The notes beneath the pieces were generated by a model, which was not told the DNA's origin, ran no database searches, and was given only the letters and a program-made list of their open reading frames with translations. From Choricystis sp. odSpoLacu1 (taxonomy: Eukaryota > Chlorophyta > Trebouxiophyceae), in the NCBI GenBank assembly GCA_958009055.1, contig OY253661.1, forward strand, positions 611,009 to 675,008: DNA of 64,000 bases. Reading direction: 5' to 3'. The position numbers and the translations under genes are program-made. Shown one piece after another: positions 30,959 to 41,774 of the stretch. Position 1 is the first letter of the stretch. Every line of letters begins with the position of its first letter.

Positions 30959-31984
30959 ATGGGTGACGCCCTGGAAGACGACTTTAACTTGGACGACGTC
31001 CCTGTGCCGCCGCCGCCGCCGGCGCAGGCGTCGGCCAAGCGCAAGCTGAGTGCCGCCGACGCGGCACCGCCAGCTACGCCCGCCGCCAAGGGCAAAAAGG
31101 TGTGTAGGGAGGTTGTGCGTGTTGCTGTGGGGAGAGAGCTGTGTGTGTGTTGGGTGACGCGGGAGACGCCGAGGGAGACAAGGCTGCAGGCCGCATGCGA
31201 CGACGGCTGTTCTTTCTTGCCGTCGGACCCCCACCCACCCACCACACCACACCACCCAACCACTCAGCTCAAAAAGTCGCGTGCCGCCTATGAAGCCGCC
31301 ATCGCGGCCGCCGCCGGCATCGCGGACGCCCCCGCCGCCGACCAAGCGTCCTGGTTGTGGGGTGCGTATAGCGACCGCCTCTCGTTGACGACCGTGGAGA
31401 CGTCAGGGCTGGGAGCAGACTCCCTGCTGCCGCTGCCGCGCCCTGTCGACGGCTCCATCGACGGCCTGGGCGCCCGCGTGCGCGCCGCCGCACCCGCCGC
31501 GTGGCGCGCCGCGCTGGACGCCCAAGGCGGCGGCCCCCTGCGCATTCTGTCCCTGTCCCCCTCCGCCAACGCGGCCCTGGCGGTGGCCAAGTCGTTGGGG
31601 GTGGGATCGCCCCTGGACCCTGCCCTCTTGTTTGCACGCCACAAAAAGCTGGCTGAACACGCTGCAGCACTCGCACAAAAACCGCCAGGCACCGCGGCAG
31701 GCACGCCCGGCCGTGTGCTGGCCCTGGCGGATGGTGGGTCGTTGGATCTCAGCCACTTAAACTTGCTCATCATCGACACCGCGCGCGACGCCAAGCAGCG
31801 CACGTTGTTGTCGCTGCCCGAGACGGCGGGTGATGTGGCTGGCCTGCTTAAGCGGCACGTGGCGGGGCGCGTGGCGGCAGGGGAGTGTTTCGTGGCCCTG
31901 TTTGACAGTGCGGGGGGGGGCGTGGCGGCGGGCAAGGCCAAGGGCGCGGTGTGGCGGGGGAAGAAAAAGGGTGGTGAGAAGTGA
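30959..31984 (+). CDS. CMS1/CMSS1-like ribosome-biogenesis protein
   Basis: Exons 30959-31099 and 31268-31984 give 285 residues. The N-terminus is acidic, then Lys-rich (AKGKK|LKKSR). The core carries the degenerate DEAD-helicase-like pattern of CMS1: GGGPLRILSLSPSANAALAV, LFARHKKLAEHAAAL, GTPGRVLALADGGSLDLSHL, LLIIDTARDAKQRTLLSLPE. Yeast Cms1 is a component of the 90S pre-ribosome and suppresses mcm10 mutants. Catalytic helicase residues are not intact, as is usual for this family. Confidence 0.88.
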   Translation: MGDALEDDFNLDDVPVPPPPPAQASAKRKLSAADAAPPATPAAKGKKVCREVVRVAVGRELCVCWVTRETPRETRLQAACDDGCSFLPSDPHPPTTPHHPTTQLKKSRAAYEAAIAAAAGIADAPAADQASWLWGAYSDRLSLTTVETSGLGADSLLPLPRPVDGSIDGLGARVRAAAPAAWRAALDAQGGGPLRILSLSPSANAALAVAKSLGVGSPLDPALLFARHKKLAEHAAALAQKPPGTAAGTPGRVLALADGGSLDLSHLNLLIIDTARDAKQRTLLSLPETAGDVAGLLKRHVAGRVAAGECFVALFDSAGGGVAAGKAKGAVWRGKKKGGEK

Positions 31985-32031
31985 TGAATGAAAAACAGAC
32001 ACTCTTTCTCGATCGATCACAAACAAAAGAA

Positions 32032-32033
<2 letters not shown>

Positions 32034-32097
<64 letters not shown>
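32034..32097. repeat. (CA)32 microsatellite
   Basis: 64 bp of uninterrupted CA between the convergent CMS1 and GT92 genes. Alternating purine-pyrimidine tracts of this length can adopt Z-DNA and are highly mutable. On the GT92 transcript it would be a UG repeat starting 7 bp after the stop. Confidence 0.97.
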
Positions 32098-32099
<2 letters not shown>

Positions 32100-32103
32100 A
32101 TCC

Positions 32104-33261
32104 TCACCCAAACACGTCTGCAAACCCGACCCCCGTCGCCACGCGCGCCGCGCTGTCACACATGCCCGTCACGCGCCCTTCCACACTCGCCTGATACTCC
32201 ACCCCTTTCGTGTTGCCCATGGCACTGCCCCTTGCAGTCTTGGCCGCAAACTCGGCGTCCGACTTGACGGCGTAATGGTGCAGGCCGAGCGGGGTGTAGG
32301 TGGGTGGATGTGGCGACGTGGGGCCATCCACGCGGCGCCCTGTCACATCCACCGCGTACCACCCCTCCGCATACGCAAAGTGGTGGGCGCCCAGACAAGG
32401 CTCCACTGTGGCCAGCAGGGCGGAGCGTGCGATGGTTTTGATGTGGCGCGACTCTGGGTCAGTGGGAGGGATGCAGGCGGTGTAGGAAGCGACGACGCCT
32501 CCCTCCGGAGATGTCACGTGTCCCCCACCGCCAAACACGCGCCAATGCAGCACGACCGCGGCGGCGGTGGGGTAGGCGGCCAGGATGGTGGGTAAGAAGG
32601 GGGGTGGCAGGTCGGCGTCATCGTTTGAAGCCACAATGAATTCGTCCACATCCACAAACGCCAGCCACGCCGCCTCGGCCCTATGGTGCGCGATGCAGGC
32701 GTCATAAGCCGCCATTTGGGGGCGCAGGGAGGGATGAGCGGCGACGGGGGGCAGATGGTGCACACTCACCAGGCTGGCCGGCTGCACGCCTGCCGCCTCA
32801 GCCAGGGCGACAGAGTCAGACAGGGGTGGCACAGACCCATCATCATACAGCCAAATCTTGGACACGCCCAGGCGGGCGTGCCAGGCCGCCCACTCGGGGA
32901 CGTCGGCGCCCTGGTCCTTGGCGACAGCGCAGATCGCGACGCTGTGTAGATAGCCGCCCACCGCCGGCAAAGGCAGCGTGGCGTGCAGTGGTTGACCTCC
33001 ATCAGAAGCGACAGCCACACGCTTGGCGCGGCCGCCCGCACCGTCGGGCGTAGTGTCGTGGGTGGAGGGTTGGTAGGGCGGCAGGCGGCGGTGCAGGCGC
33101 AGCGTGACGCGCGGCGGGGAGGGGGGGGGCGACGCTGTGCGCCACAAGTCTGCCGCCGTGATAAGGAAGGACACGGCGAGCAGAGCGGCAAACGCGGTGA
33201 CGATGGCGCGCGCGTTGCTGGGTGGGGAGGGTGGAGGGTAGGTGGGTGAGATTTCCGCCAC
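32104..33261 (-). CDS. GT92/DUF23-type glycosyltransferase
   Basis: An intronless 385-residue type II membrane protein: short cytosolic tail, one membrane segment (residues ~19-38, VTAFAALLAVSFLITAADLW), then a lumenal catalytic domain. Family hallmarks are EWAAWHARLGVSKIWLYDDG, AFVDVDEFIVAS with the DVD metal-binding triad near residue 200, LHWRVFGG, and the C-terminal LHHYAVKSDAEFAAK and RGS. GT92 members in animals and plants are Golgi galactosyl- or arabinosyltransferases. The acceptor here cannot be told. The start gives an N-terminus of the right length. Confidence 0.9.
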   Translation of the reverse strand: MAEISPTYPPPSPPSNARAIVTAFAALLAVSFLITAADLWRTASPPPSPPRVTLRLHRRLPPYQPSTHDTTPDGAGGRAKRVAVASDGGQPLHATLPLPAVGGYLHSVAICAVAKDQGADVPEWAAWHARLGVSKIWLYDDGSVPPLSDSVALAEAAGVQPASLVSVHHLPPVAAHPSLRPQMAAYDACIAHHRAEAAWLAFVDVDEFIVASNDDADLPPPFLPTILAAYPTAAAVVLHWRVFGGGGHVTSPEGGVVASYTACIPPTDPESRHIKTIARSALLATVEPCLGAHHFAYAEGWYAVDVTGRRVDGPTSPHPPTYTPLGLHHYAVKSDAEFAAKTARGSAMGNTKGVEYQASVEGRVTGMCDSAARVATGVGFADVFG

Positions 33262-33639
33262 CTATTCCAGCCTCGGACTCGCCTCGGCCAGCTTGGATGG
33301 GCTAGAACAAGACTCGCCTGGCGCGTGGTGAGGTGGAGGGGTCCATGGTGGGGCGGGCCGTTTCTTTGTCACGGAGGCGCTGGGTGTGCGACGAGGGTCG
33401 CGCAGAGCGAAGAGAGCCGTCGTCTTCGTTTTGCCGCACTCCAATTGCTTGCTTTCTCTCGCAGGCGCGGGCGTGCTGCCTCCACTCGCCCCCCAACCTA
33501 CCCAGCATCACACTGCAGTTGTGCACGCCACACTACACGCTGCCGCTCCTCACACACACACCGTGACACACTTTGTTCTCACGCCGATTGGACACAATCG
33601 ACGCTCCTTTCCACACAATCTCTCCTCTTCTCTGCCGCC
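33262..33639. other. Intergenic, divergent GT92 / HisRS
   Basis: 378 bp of shared upstream sequence. It is GC-rich near GT92 and C/A/T-rich near HisRS (CACACACACA at 33551-33560, CTCTCCTCTTCTC before the start). No gene is seen. Confidence 0.4.
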
Positions 33640-36600
33640 ATGTCGTCCACATTTGTGGTGGGCGGCGTGGGAGGTGCTCTGTCTCTGGACGATGTGGTGG
33701 AGATCGCGGCTGGTGAGTGTGCGAATCGGGGAGCGGCACCAAACAAAAACGCGGCCGCAAGCAGACGCTCACCCCCCAACCTCACCTCCCTCTCCTTTCC
33801 CACCCAGGCGCCCCCGTCACCCTGGACGCTGCCGCCACGGGCCGCGTCAAAAAGGAGTCGCCCGCGCCCGCCGCGTTCAAGGGTGAAGACGAAGGCACAG
33901 CGGCGGCCACCGACGCGGCCGCAGCGCCGGGCGCGGGGGTGCCGCTGCTGACGGCGACCCAAGCGCGGGCGGTCGTGCTGGCGCGCGCGCTGAGCGTGGC
34001 CAATGGGAATTCTCGAGTTCGGTGAGATTGTGATTTTGGGGAGAGGAAAGTGATGCTGCCGCGAGAGGTGCACAAACAAAACACTCACCCCTCCTCCTCC
34101 CCGCCCCACACACAGCCCCGCCGTCCTGCACTTCCTGGTGGACGGCCTGCTCAACACGCCCTCCGCCACGCCCGCCCTGCCCGCCACCGATGACACCGCC
34201 CCCCTGGCCGCCCTGGCTGCTGCCGCGTCGAGCGGCGGCACCTCCCTGTCCTCTGCCGACCTTGGCCGCACCCTCTCCGCCGCCGACGTGCCCGGCCCTA
34301 CTGGACTGTCTGGCGATGAACGCGCCGCCCTGACAGCCGACCGTGCCGCTGCCGCCGGCGTGGCCGCCCTGGCTACCGGGGAAGCCGCACGCGCGGCGCG
34401 GATTGCGACCGCGGTGGCCGCCCTCTCGGCCGCCGCTCTGCGTGCCGACGCCAAGTTGTGGGATGGTGTGGGTGTGGACGACGGCCATGCGGGCGCGGCC
34501 GCGGTGGCGGGCGAGCTGCGGGGGCTGCTGGCTGGCACGCGCGCGCCGCGCGGGGGCACGCCGCCGCCGCGCGCGCTGGCCGCCGTGCCCGCCGCGCACG
34601 GCGCCCTGGCGGCCGCCCTGACGCTCGCGTCTGCTGCTTCCCGCGCAGAGCTGGCTGCCCCTGCCCGCGCGGCGGGTGGCAAGGCTGCAGTGCCGCCTCC
34701 ACTGGAGCTCGCGTCGACACAGTCTGCTCTCTCGCGCGCTCTGCTGGCGGCGGCCGCCCTGGCGCGCGCCCGGGCGGTGGCGCTGGGTGGGGACGTGACC
34801 GCAGCTGAAGCTGAGGCTGCCGCCGCCAGGGCCGCGCTGGCGACCGCGGACGACGCGGTGGCTGCCGCCCCCGCCGACGCACCCGCCCTGGGTGCGGCGC
34901 TGGCGGCGCACGCGGCGTTGGCCGCCCTGACTGCCGCCGTGGGGGTGGAAGCAGAGGCTGCGCTGGTTGCTGTGGATGCGGCTGTGGCCGAGGAAGCGGC
35001 TACTGCAGCTGCTGCCCCCCCCACCGACGGCGCGTCCAAAAAGAAAAAGGCGCCAGGGTTCATGCTCGGCCGCGGCGCGGCCCTGGTGGCGGCGTACCTG
35101 CGCACCGGGACGGCGTCTGAGGATGCGGTGGTGGCAGAAGGAGGCACTTCTCTTCCACCTCGCGCCCTCGTCTCCCCAGCCGCCCCCACCCTACCCCCCG
35201 CACTCACCGCACTCCGCGACGCCGCCGAAGCCAACGCCACGCGCCGCCGCCCAAAAATCGCCAAAGGCGCCCGCGACTTCCTGCCCGACCAAATGACGGT
35301 GCGCAAGCGCGCCTTTGCCACCATCGAAGGCGTGTTCGAACGCCACGGCGCGGTCGCCATCGACACCCCCGTGTTTGAGCTGCGCGAAACACTCATGGGC
35401 AAATACGGAGAAGACTCCAAACTCATCTACGACCTGGCAGACCAGGGAGGCGAGTCCCTGTCCCTGCGCTACGATCTCACCGTGCCCTTTGCCCGCTACG
35501 TGGCGCTGCACGGTGTCGGCAACATCAAGCGGTACCACATCGGCAAAGTGTACAGGCGCGACCAGCCCGCCATGGCGCGCGGCCGCTTCCGTGAATTCTT
35601 CCAGTGCGACTTTGATGTGGCGGGCGCCCACCCCCACATGGTGGCCGACGCCGAAGTCATCAAAGTTTTGACCGAAGTGTTGGATGGGTTGGCGCTGGGA
35701 GAGTTTGAGATCAAGCTCAACCACAGGGGGTTGCTGGATGGCGGCCTCGCGGCGGCAGGTGTCCCGCCCTCCAAGTTTCGGGCGGCCTGCTCTGCCATCG
35801 ACAAACTGGACAAAGAGCCCTGGGCCGCGGTGCGCAGCGAGCTGGTGGACAAAAAAGGGGTGCCCGGCGATGTGGCGGACAGGATCGAAAAGCTCGTGTC
35901 GCTGCGCGGTGACCCTGCCTCTTTACTGGCCACGCTGCGTGCTCCCGACTCCCCCGTCGCCGGCCAGCCCGCTGCCGATGCCGCCCTGGTGGACCTGGCA
36001 GAACTGGACCGGCTGCTGACCGCGCTGCGCGTGCCCCCCGGCCGCGTCGTGCTCGACATGTCGCTTGCGCGGGGGTTGGACTACTACACCGGCGTCATCT
36101 ATGAAGCCGTGCTGCAGGGGGCGGCGGTGGGCAGCATCGCGGCGGGCGGGCGGTGAGTTTAGCGAAAGGAGAGAGTAGAGAGAGGGAGGGTGGATTGTGC
36201 CGAGAGAGGCGACGCTCACCTTTGCTTCCCCCCCCGCACCCTTCCTTTCAGCTACGACGGCCTGGTCGGCATGTTCTCGGGATCCGACGTCCCCGCCGTT
36301 GGCGTGTCCATCGGTATCGAGCGCGTGTTCAGCATCGTGGAGGCCGCGACGCGCGCGGCCGCCGACGCAGTGGGCGGCCGCGTGCGCGATGCTGAAACTG
36401 CCGTTCTGGTGGCGTCCGTGGGCAAGGGGCTGCAGGAGGAGAGGATGGCGCTGGCCGCCGACCTGTGGGCGGCGGGCGTGGCGTGCGAGTTTGGGTACAA
36501 GGTGAGTGCCGCGTATGCCCTTTGTTTATTGTGTGCTTGCACAACTGATTTTCGCGCGACCTCACACCACACCACACACACACACACAATACACAACCCC

Positions 36601-36840
36601 CAGGCCAACCCCAACCTCAAGGACCAGCTGCGCACCGCGGACGAGGCGGGCACCCCCTTTGTCGCGCTGCTGGGCGCAGAGGAAGTCGCAGCAGGCGTCG
36701 TCAAAGTCAAAGACATGGCGGCGGGCAGGGAAGACGCCGTCCCCCGGGCCGACGTTGCGGCCGTGCTGGCGGCCAAAGTGGCGGCGCTGGGGGTGAGGTC
36801 GCTGGTGGCGGGGCGCGGCAAAGAGAAGAAGGAGGGGTGA
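33640..36840 (+). CDS. Histidyl-tRNA synthetase with long N-terminal extension
   Basis: Exons 33640-33712, 33808-34021, 34116-36152, 36252-36501 and 36604-36840 give 936 residues. The C-terminal ~410 are a class II HisRS: KIAKGARDFLPDQMTVRK, YDLADQGGESLSLRYDLTVP, REFFQCDFDVAGAH (motif 2), SLARGLDYYTGVIYE, GGR|YDGLVGMFSG and a motif 3 Arg in VGVSIGIERVF, then an anticodon-binding domain. The first ~520 residues are Ala-rich helical sequence with an LDDVVEIAAG and PLLTATQARAVVLARAL start, like the aromatic-lyase-like N-terminus of plant cytosolic HisRS. Plant proteins of this type are about 880 residues, so the length is normal for the lineage. Confidence 0.95.
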
Positions 36841-37107
36841 TGTGTGGAAAGATTGTGTGTGTGTGAGTCTTTCTTTTGATTCATCTCTTTTTTTTTTTCA
36901 TTCTACCTGTGTGTGTGTGTGATTGAGGCGAGTGTGTCGACGATCGGCAACGCCGTGCGAGAGTTGACACAAAACCTGGTTTTGTGTCACAGACCGAGAC
37001 AGGAGGAAAAAAAGAGTCTTCTCTCGCTCACTTTGTCAAACTTTTCTCGCGTCTCCCCCGCGCGCCACCACACAGCCCTTCACTCTCCCCCCTCCCCAAC
37101 GACCGCC

Positions 37108-38651
37108 ATGGCGTCCGACCCGTTGACGGTGAGTGTCTGGTGCCAAATGGGGGAGACACAGCGTCGCCGTGGCTCGCGGGCTGCCAACGCGCTCCCCTCT
37201 CCCTTCAACGGCGGCCGGCGCGAGATCTGCTGCCATGCCGCCGCCCGGGAGGCAGGCCACACCCTCCCACAGACACGGCGGAACGCGTGTGTGTGCTGGG
37301 TCCGGGATAGTGGGCGCAGTAGGCACAGGCGCGGCGCCCGCGGCCAGGCGGGGGGGGAGCGCGGGCAAGCAATGATTGGCGACGCCCCCCTCTTGCCGTT
37401 TTTTTTCTCCGCTCACCGCCGCGCCTCTCCCTCCCTTCCCCCGTTTCCTCCCCACAGGTCGGCAGGGAGTTTGTCGCCCAGTACTACGCCGTGCTGATCA
37501 CCAACCCCGAGCTCCTGTCCCGCTTCCACGACGACGCGACGTCCAGCTTCACCCACGGCCCCGCCACCGGCGGCTTTTGCACCACTGTGACCGGCCACGC
37601 CGCCATCTCGTCCACCGCGGTGGCCGTGCTGGGGGCGGCAGGCGCCCGGGTGGACATGTGGTCGGTGGACGCCCAGCGCAGCGCGGGCGGCGGCGTCGTC
37701 GTCGTCGTCACGGGCGGCGTCGTGGGCGGCGCGGGCGGCCCCACCCCCCGCCCCTTTGTGCAGTCCTTCTTCCTGGCGCCCCAGGAGAAGGGCTTCTTTG
37801 TGCTCAACGACGTGTTTCGTTACCTGCCCACCACCAGCGTGGGCGCCGGCAAGCCGGTGCTGACCGCGCGCCTGGGCGCGCCCGCCGCTGCCACCGCCAA
37901 CGGCGTGCCCGCGGAGGCGCCTGCTCCTGCTGCTCCCGCCGCTCCTGCCGCTGCTGTGCCCAAGCCGGCGGCGCCCGCCGCGGCCGCGCCCGCCGCCGCG
38001 CCCGCCGCCGCTGACCCGTCGCCGTCGCCCGCGCCCGCGGTCGACCCCTCAAAACCCCTCACTTACGCTGATCGCCTCAAGCTGGGCGCCTCCAAGGCGG
38101 CGGCCGGCGCCAAGCCGCCGGTTGTCACGGGCGGGGCGCCTCCGCCTGCCCCGCCTCCCCGCCAGACCGCGGCTGCCGCTGCCATGGCGGCCGCCGCCGG
38201 TGACACCGCCCCGACGCCTTCTTTGGCCGCTGCCGCCCCCACCGAACCCTCCCTCGTGGCGGATGAGCCTGTGGGGTCGGTCATCCTGGCGCGCGACCTC
38301 CCCGCCGACGCAACGGCGGAAGCCGTGACCGCTGCGTTTGCCCCCTTTGGCGCGGTCAAGCGGGTCGCCATCAAGCCGTCCCGCGGCACCGCCCCGCCCC
38401 ACGCATTCATCGAGTTCATTGATATCGATGCTGCTGGCAAGGCGCTGGCGTCCCCCCCCGCAGTCGACGGCGTCACGCTGTCCTGCCAGGAGCGCGCCCC
38501 CCTGTTCATTCGGGGGGCGGGGCGCGGCGGGGGGCGGGGTGGGGGCCGGGTCGGCCCCGCCCGCGGCCGGGGGGAGGGTGGCCGGGGACGGGGAGAGGGG
38601 CGTGGGCGTGGCAGAGGGGAGGCGGCGGCGCGTGGGCGCGGCAGGGCGTGA
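37108..38651 (+). CDS. G3BP-like NTF2-RRM-RGG protein
   Basis: Exon 37108-37128 (MASDPLT) and exon 37458-38651 give 404 residues. The NTF2-like domain (~8-115) shows VGREFVAQYYAVLITNPELL, RFHDDATSSF, VQSFFLAPQEKGFFVLNDVF. A long Ala/Pro linker follows, then an RRM (~277-352: VILARDLPADATAEAVTAAF, HAFIEFIDIDAA) and an RGG tail. This is the architecture of G3BP/Rasputin, an RNA-binding stress-granule nucleator. Placing the first exon relies on a phase-0 junction that recreates the conserved T-VG-x-x-F-V-x-x-YY start. Confidence 0.92.
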
Positions 38652-39207
38652 GAGAGTGTGTGTTGGAGAGGGGTGATTCATTTTCTTTCGGCGTAAGCGT
38701 TGCGTTCAGCGTGTGTGTGTGTGTGGTCGTGCAGCGTGTGTGCGGGGCTTCTGTCTTCTTTTTTGTGCGGGCCTTGCTGCACGAGAGCGAGAGCCGAAAC
38801 ACACTCTCGCTCTCGCACACACCTTGTGCCTGGCCTCCTTTTTTCTTCTGCGGCCGTCCTTTTTTTTTCCTTCCATCTTGACCCTAATACGTACGTGCGC
38901 GGGGGTGTGGCCGAAGAAAGACAGAGTGTGTATGCGGAGAGAGTGTGTCTGTGAAACAACTAAAAGCACACGCGCCGTTGCGCGAACACAAAACATGAAA
39001 CGTGGGGAAAAAGAATGGGTTTAAATGGCGTGTTTTCTCCCTCTCTCTCTTGGCGGCCCGCCACAATTGTGGCAATGTCGGGACAACGTGCTTTTTGGGG
39101 GGAGGGGGGGGGGGGAACGACTCTCTCTCAAAATGAAAAAAAGAAAAAAAAAACACAACACCCACCCCAGACGTAAACACTCTTCACACACACACACACT
39201 CCCACAC
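38652..39207. other. Intergenic between convergent G3BP-like and pyruvate kinase genes
   Basis: 556 bp containing two 3' UTRs. It has GTGTGTGT near 38710, GA/CT dinucleotide stretches (38790-38820), a G tract at 39099-39115 and A tracts. No gene or RNA is recognised. I looked for a clear SECIS-like hairpin downstream of the pyruvate kinase stop and found none by eye. Confidence 0.45.
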
Positions 39208-41618
39208 TCACGCCGTCATGCCCACCAAGTCCGCATTGGACTCAGCCGTCACCCGGCACAGCCCCGACCCCGAGCCGTCAATGGCGGCAATTTTGAGCAC
39301 GAGGTCGCCCTTGTGCTGCGCGACGACCACGATGGCGTCCCCGCCCTTGGCCATGCCGCGGGACACCAGCTCCGTGACGGCGGACGCCAGCATGGCGTCG
39401 GTGGGGCCTTCCACGCCCACGGTGGGGGTGACGCCGCGCATCACCAAAAAGTTGCGCGACAGCGCGGCGGCCGACGCGGCCGCGCCGCACCCGGCGGGCG
39501 CCCCCGGGCGGTCGGACGGCACCACCACCGTCAGCACGGGCATGGTGGGGCGGTATTTGGCCACCAGGGACGTGGTGCGCCCGGTGTACGCAAACACGAT
39601 GATGGCGGCGGCCCCCACCTTTTCAGCCGCGCGCACCGCGGTCGACGCCATGGCCTCCACCTTGGGCAGGGCCGACCCAGCGAACCCGGAGGCGGCGGGG
39701 CGGGGCGCGTTGCCGGTGTGCAGGCGGCACGGGATGTTGGCGGCGGTGATGCCGACAGGGAGGGAGCCAAACGAGGACACTTTGGCGAGGGTGGCCGCGA
39801 CGGCGACGTCGTCCCCCCCAGCAGCCGCCGCCGCCGCCGCCAGCTCGTCCTGCGTTTGGGCCAGCATCAGGGTGTCAAAGTGGGATGCGTGGTCAAAGGC
39901 GAGCTCGGCTTGGCGCGCGATGGAGCGCACGGTGGCCACCGTTTCGGCGGGGTAGGAACCACGCAGAGTTTCAGCACCCAGCATGAGGGCGTCCACACCA
40001 TCCAGCACCGCGTTGGCCACGTCGGTGGCTTCGGCACGCGTGCAGCGGGGGGCGGTCACCATGGTGTCGACGAGGCGGGTCAGCACAACAGGCTTGCCCG
40101 CGTGGTTGGCCGCCGCGATCGCGGCCTTCTGCACCGCCGCCATTTTGGGGGCGGGCACATCCAGCCCCAGGTTGCCGCGCGACAAGCACACCGCGTCCGC
40201 GGTCGCCAGGATGGCCCCCATGCTGTGCAGGGCCGACCGGTTCTCGATTTTGGCGATGATTTTGACAGACGCCAGGCCACTCGCGTCCAGCGCGTCGCGT
40301 GCAGCCACCACGTCGTCACCAGACATCGTGTATGTCAGCGCCAAAAAGTCGATGGCGTGGGAGGCGGCAATGTCGGCCACGCAGTCCAGATCGGACGCGG
40401 CGAAGAGGGGGAGGGAGGCTTGCGCGGCCGACATGCCGCCGTCGCCGACCGCGCCGTCAGCGTGGATGACGGTCAGCAGGCCGGAGAGCGTCGCATCGTT
40501 CAGCGCAGTGCACACGACGTCCGCGCCGCGCACCTCCTTGACTTCCAGGTAGAGGGACGAGGTTTCAGCGCCGTTGACGAGGTAGCGGCCGACGAAGAGT
40601 TGGTCGCCCGGGGCCACCATGGAGGCCAGGCCGCCGTAGGTCAAGGGAAGCAACGTAGGCGACAGCACAGCATCCTCGCGAGGCGTGACGGTGACGGCGG
40701 TGCCGGCAGCCACGTCCACGGCGTCGGGGATGACGGGTCACCCGTTGGCGTCGAGGTGAGACACGCGGCGGACAGTCAGTTCGCGCCCCATCGTGTCGAC
40801 AACGACGGCGCACGGGATGCCGGTGGCGGCGACGGCGGCGTCCAGGTTGGCGAGGGACTGCTTGTGGTAGGCGACGGGGCCGTACTATTGGGGACGAGGG
40901 AAAGGGTGAGGGGGAGGGGGAGGCGGAGGGCGGAGGGCCGTGTGAGCAAGCAGACACCCCCCTCACACAACGAACTCACCGTCAGGTCCACCCGGGCGCA
41001 CGACATGCCAGCCTGCAGCATGGTTTTGAGGACGTCCACGTCGCGGCAGGCGGGGCCCAGGGTGGCGATGACTGTGGGGTGGGAGGGGAACACAGGGTTG
41101 GTTTGTGGTCGGGAGCGCCGCCGATCGCAGAGCGCGTGGGCCTCACGCTCGTGTGCCCTCTCCTGCCTCTCTTGTTCGCCAACTGGTTTGAGGGCACCCT
41201 CCTCCTCCATCCAAACAGTGTCGCACACGCGCGTGCGTGAGTGGTTGCCGTGGGTGGGCGCCATGCAGGCACACGGCGCGCGGGGGCCCCAGAGAGGCCG
41301 ATACCCGCTTTTCTCTCGGCCCCCCGAGCGAGCGTGAGGAGCGCTCTCGCGCACAGACAAGCCGCGCAGGCTCACACACCCACCCGCGCGCCACCCGCCA
41401 CCGCGCCGTCCACGTGTCAACGCGTGCTGGCCCTCCAGTTCTGCCGCCGCGGTCACGAATGCGGGGGGGGGGGGGGGGCACCCCCCCCCCACGCCTCTCC
41501 CCGCACACCCACCTTTGGTGCCGGCCAGCGCAGCGCCGCGCGCCTCGCCGGGGACCAGGATGGAGGCCAGGTCGTCATTCTCCAGCACGTGCAGCTTGGC
41601 TTTGTAGCGGTGAGCCAT
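39208..41618 (-). CDS. Plant-cytosolic-type pyruvate kinase, with an in-frame TGA
   Basis: Exons 41618-41513, 41071-40980 and 40884-39208 code for 624 codons. Typical blocks: TLGPACRDVDVLKTMLQAGM, ARVDLTYGPVAYHKQSLANL, KIIAKIENRSALHSMGAIL, VCLSRGNLGLDVPAPKM, TRLVDTMVTAPRCTRAEATD, LMLGAETLRGSYPAETV, VAKYRPTMPVLTVVVP. SRGNLG and AETLRG follow the plant cytosolic isoform rather than plastid or bacterial types. Codon 115 (40740-40738) is TGA, between SHLDANG and PVIPDAVDVAAG, in a variable loop; both sides are clearly coding. No intron with a usual donor removes it. As read, the gene would make a 114-residue stub. Sequencing error, recoding or a young inactivating change are all open. The enzyme converts PEP and ADP to pyruvate and ATP. 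Confidence 0.88.
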
Positions 41619-41774
41619 GGTGGAGGGGGGGTGGAGGGGGAGGAAGAGGGAGACGGGAGAAGCGGGGGGCTCGAAAACGGGTTCGAGTGAGTGGTCCTCA
41701 CACTGCCGACGCTCCTTTTTTCACGGCTCACCCTCTCTCTCTCCCCGTGCGTGTGCCCGCTTCCTCTGCCCTCT
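41619..41774. promoter_or_regulatory. Bidirectional promoter pyruvate kinase / plastid protein
   Basis: 156 bp between divergent starts. It contains a TTTTTTCACGG stretch and a C/T-rich leader into the plus-strand gene. No site is identified. Confidence 0.4.

Noticed and set aside
32034..32097. CRISPR-like repeat array
   Set aside because: A simple dinucleotide repeat without spacers, in a eukaryotic chromosome.
40681..40800. Nuclear code with TGA as a sense codon
   Set aside because: Nearly all other genes in the window end at TGA in the expected place, so the single TGA in pyruvate kinase is a local oddity.
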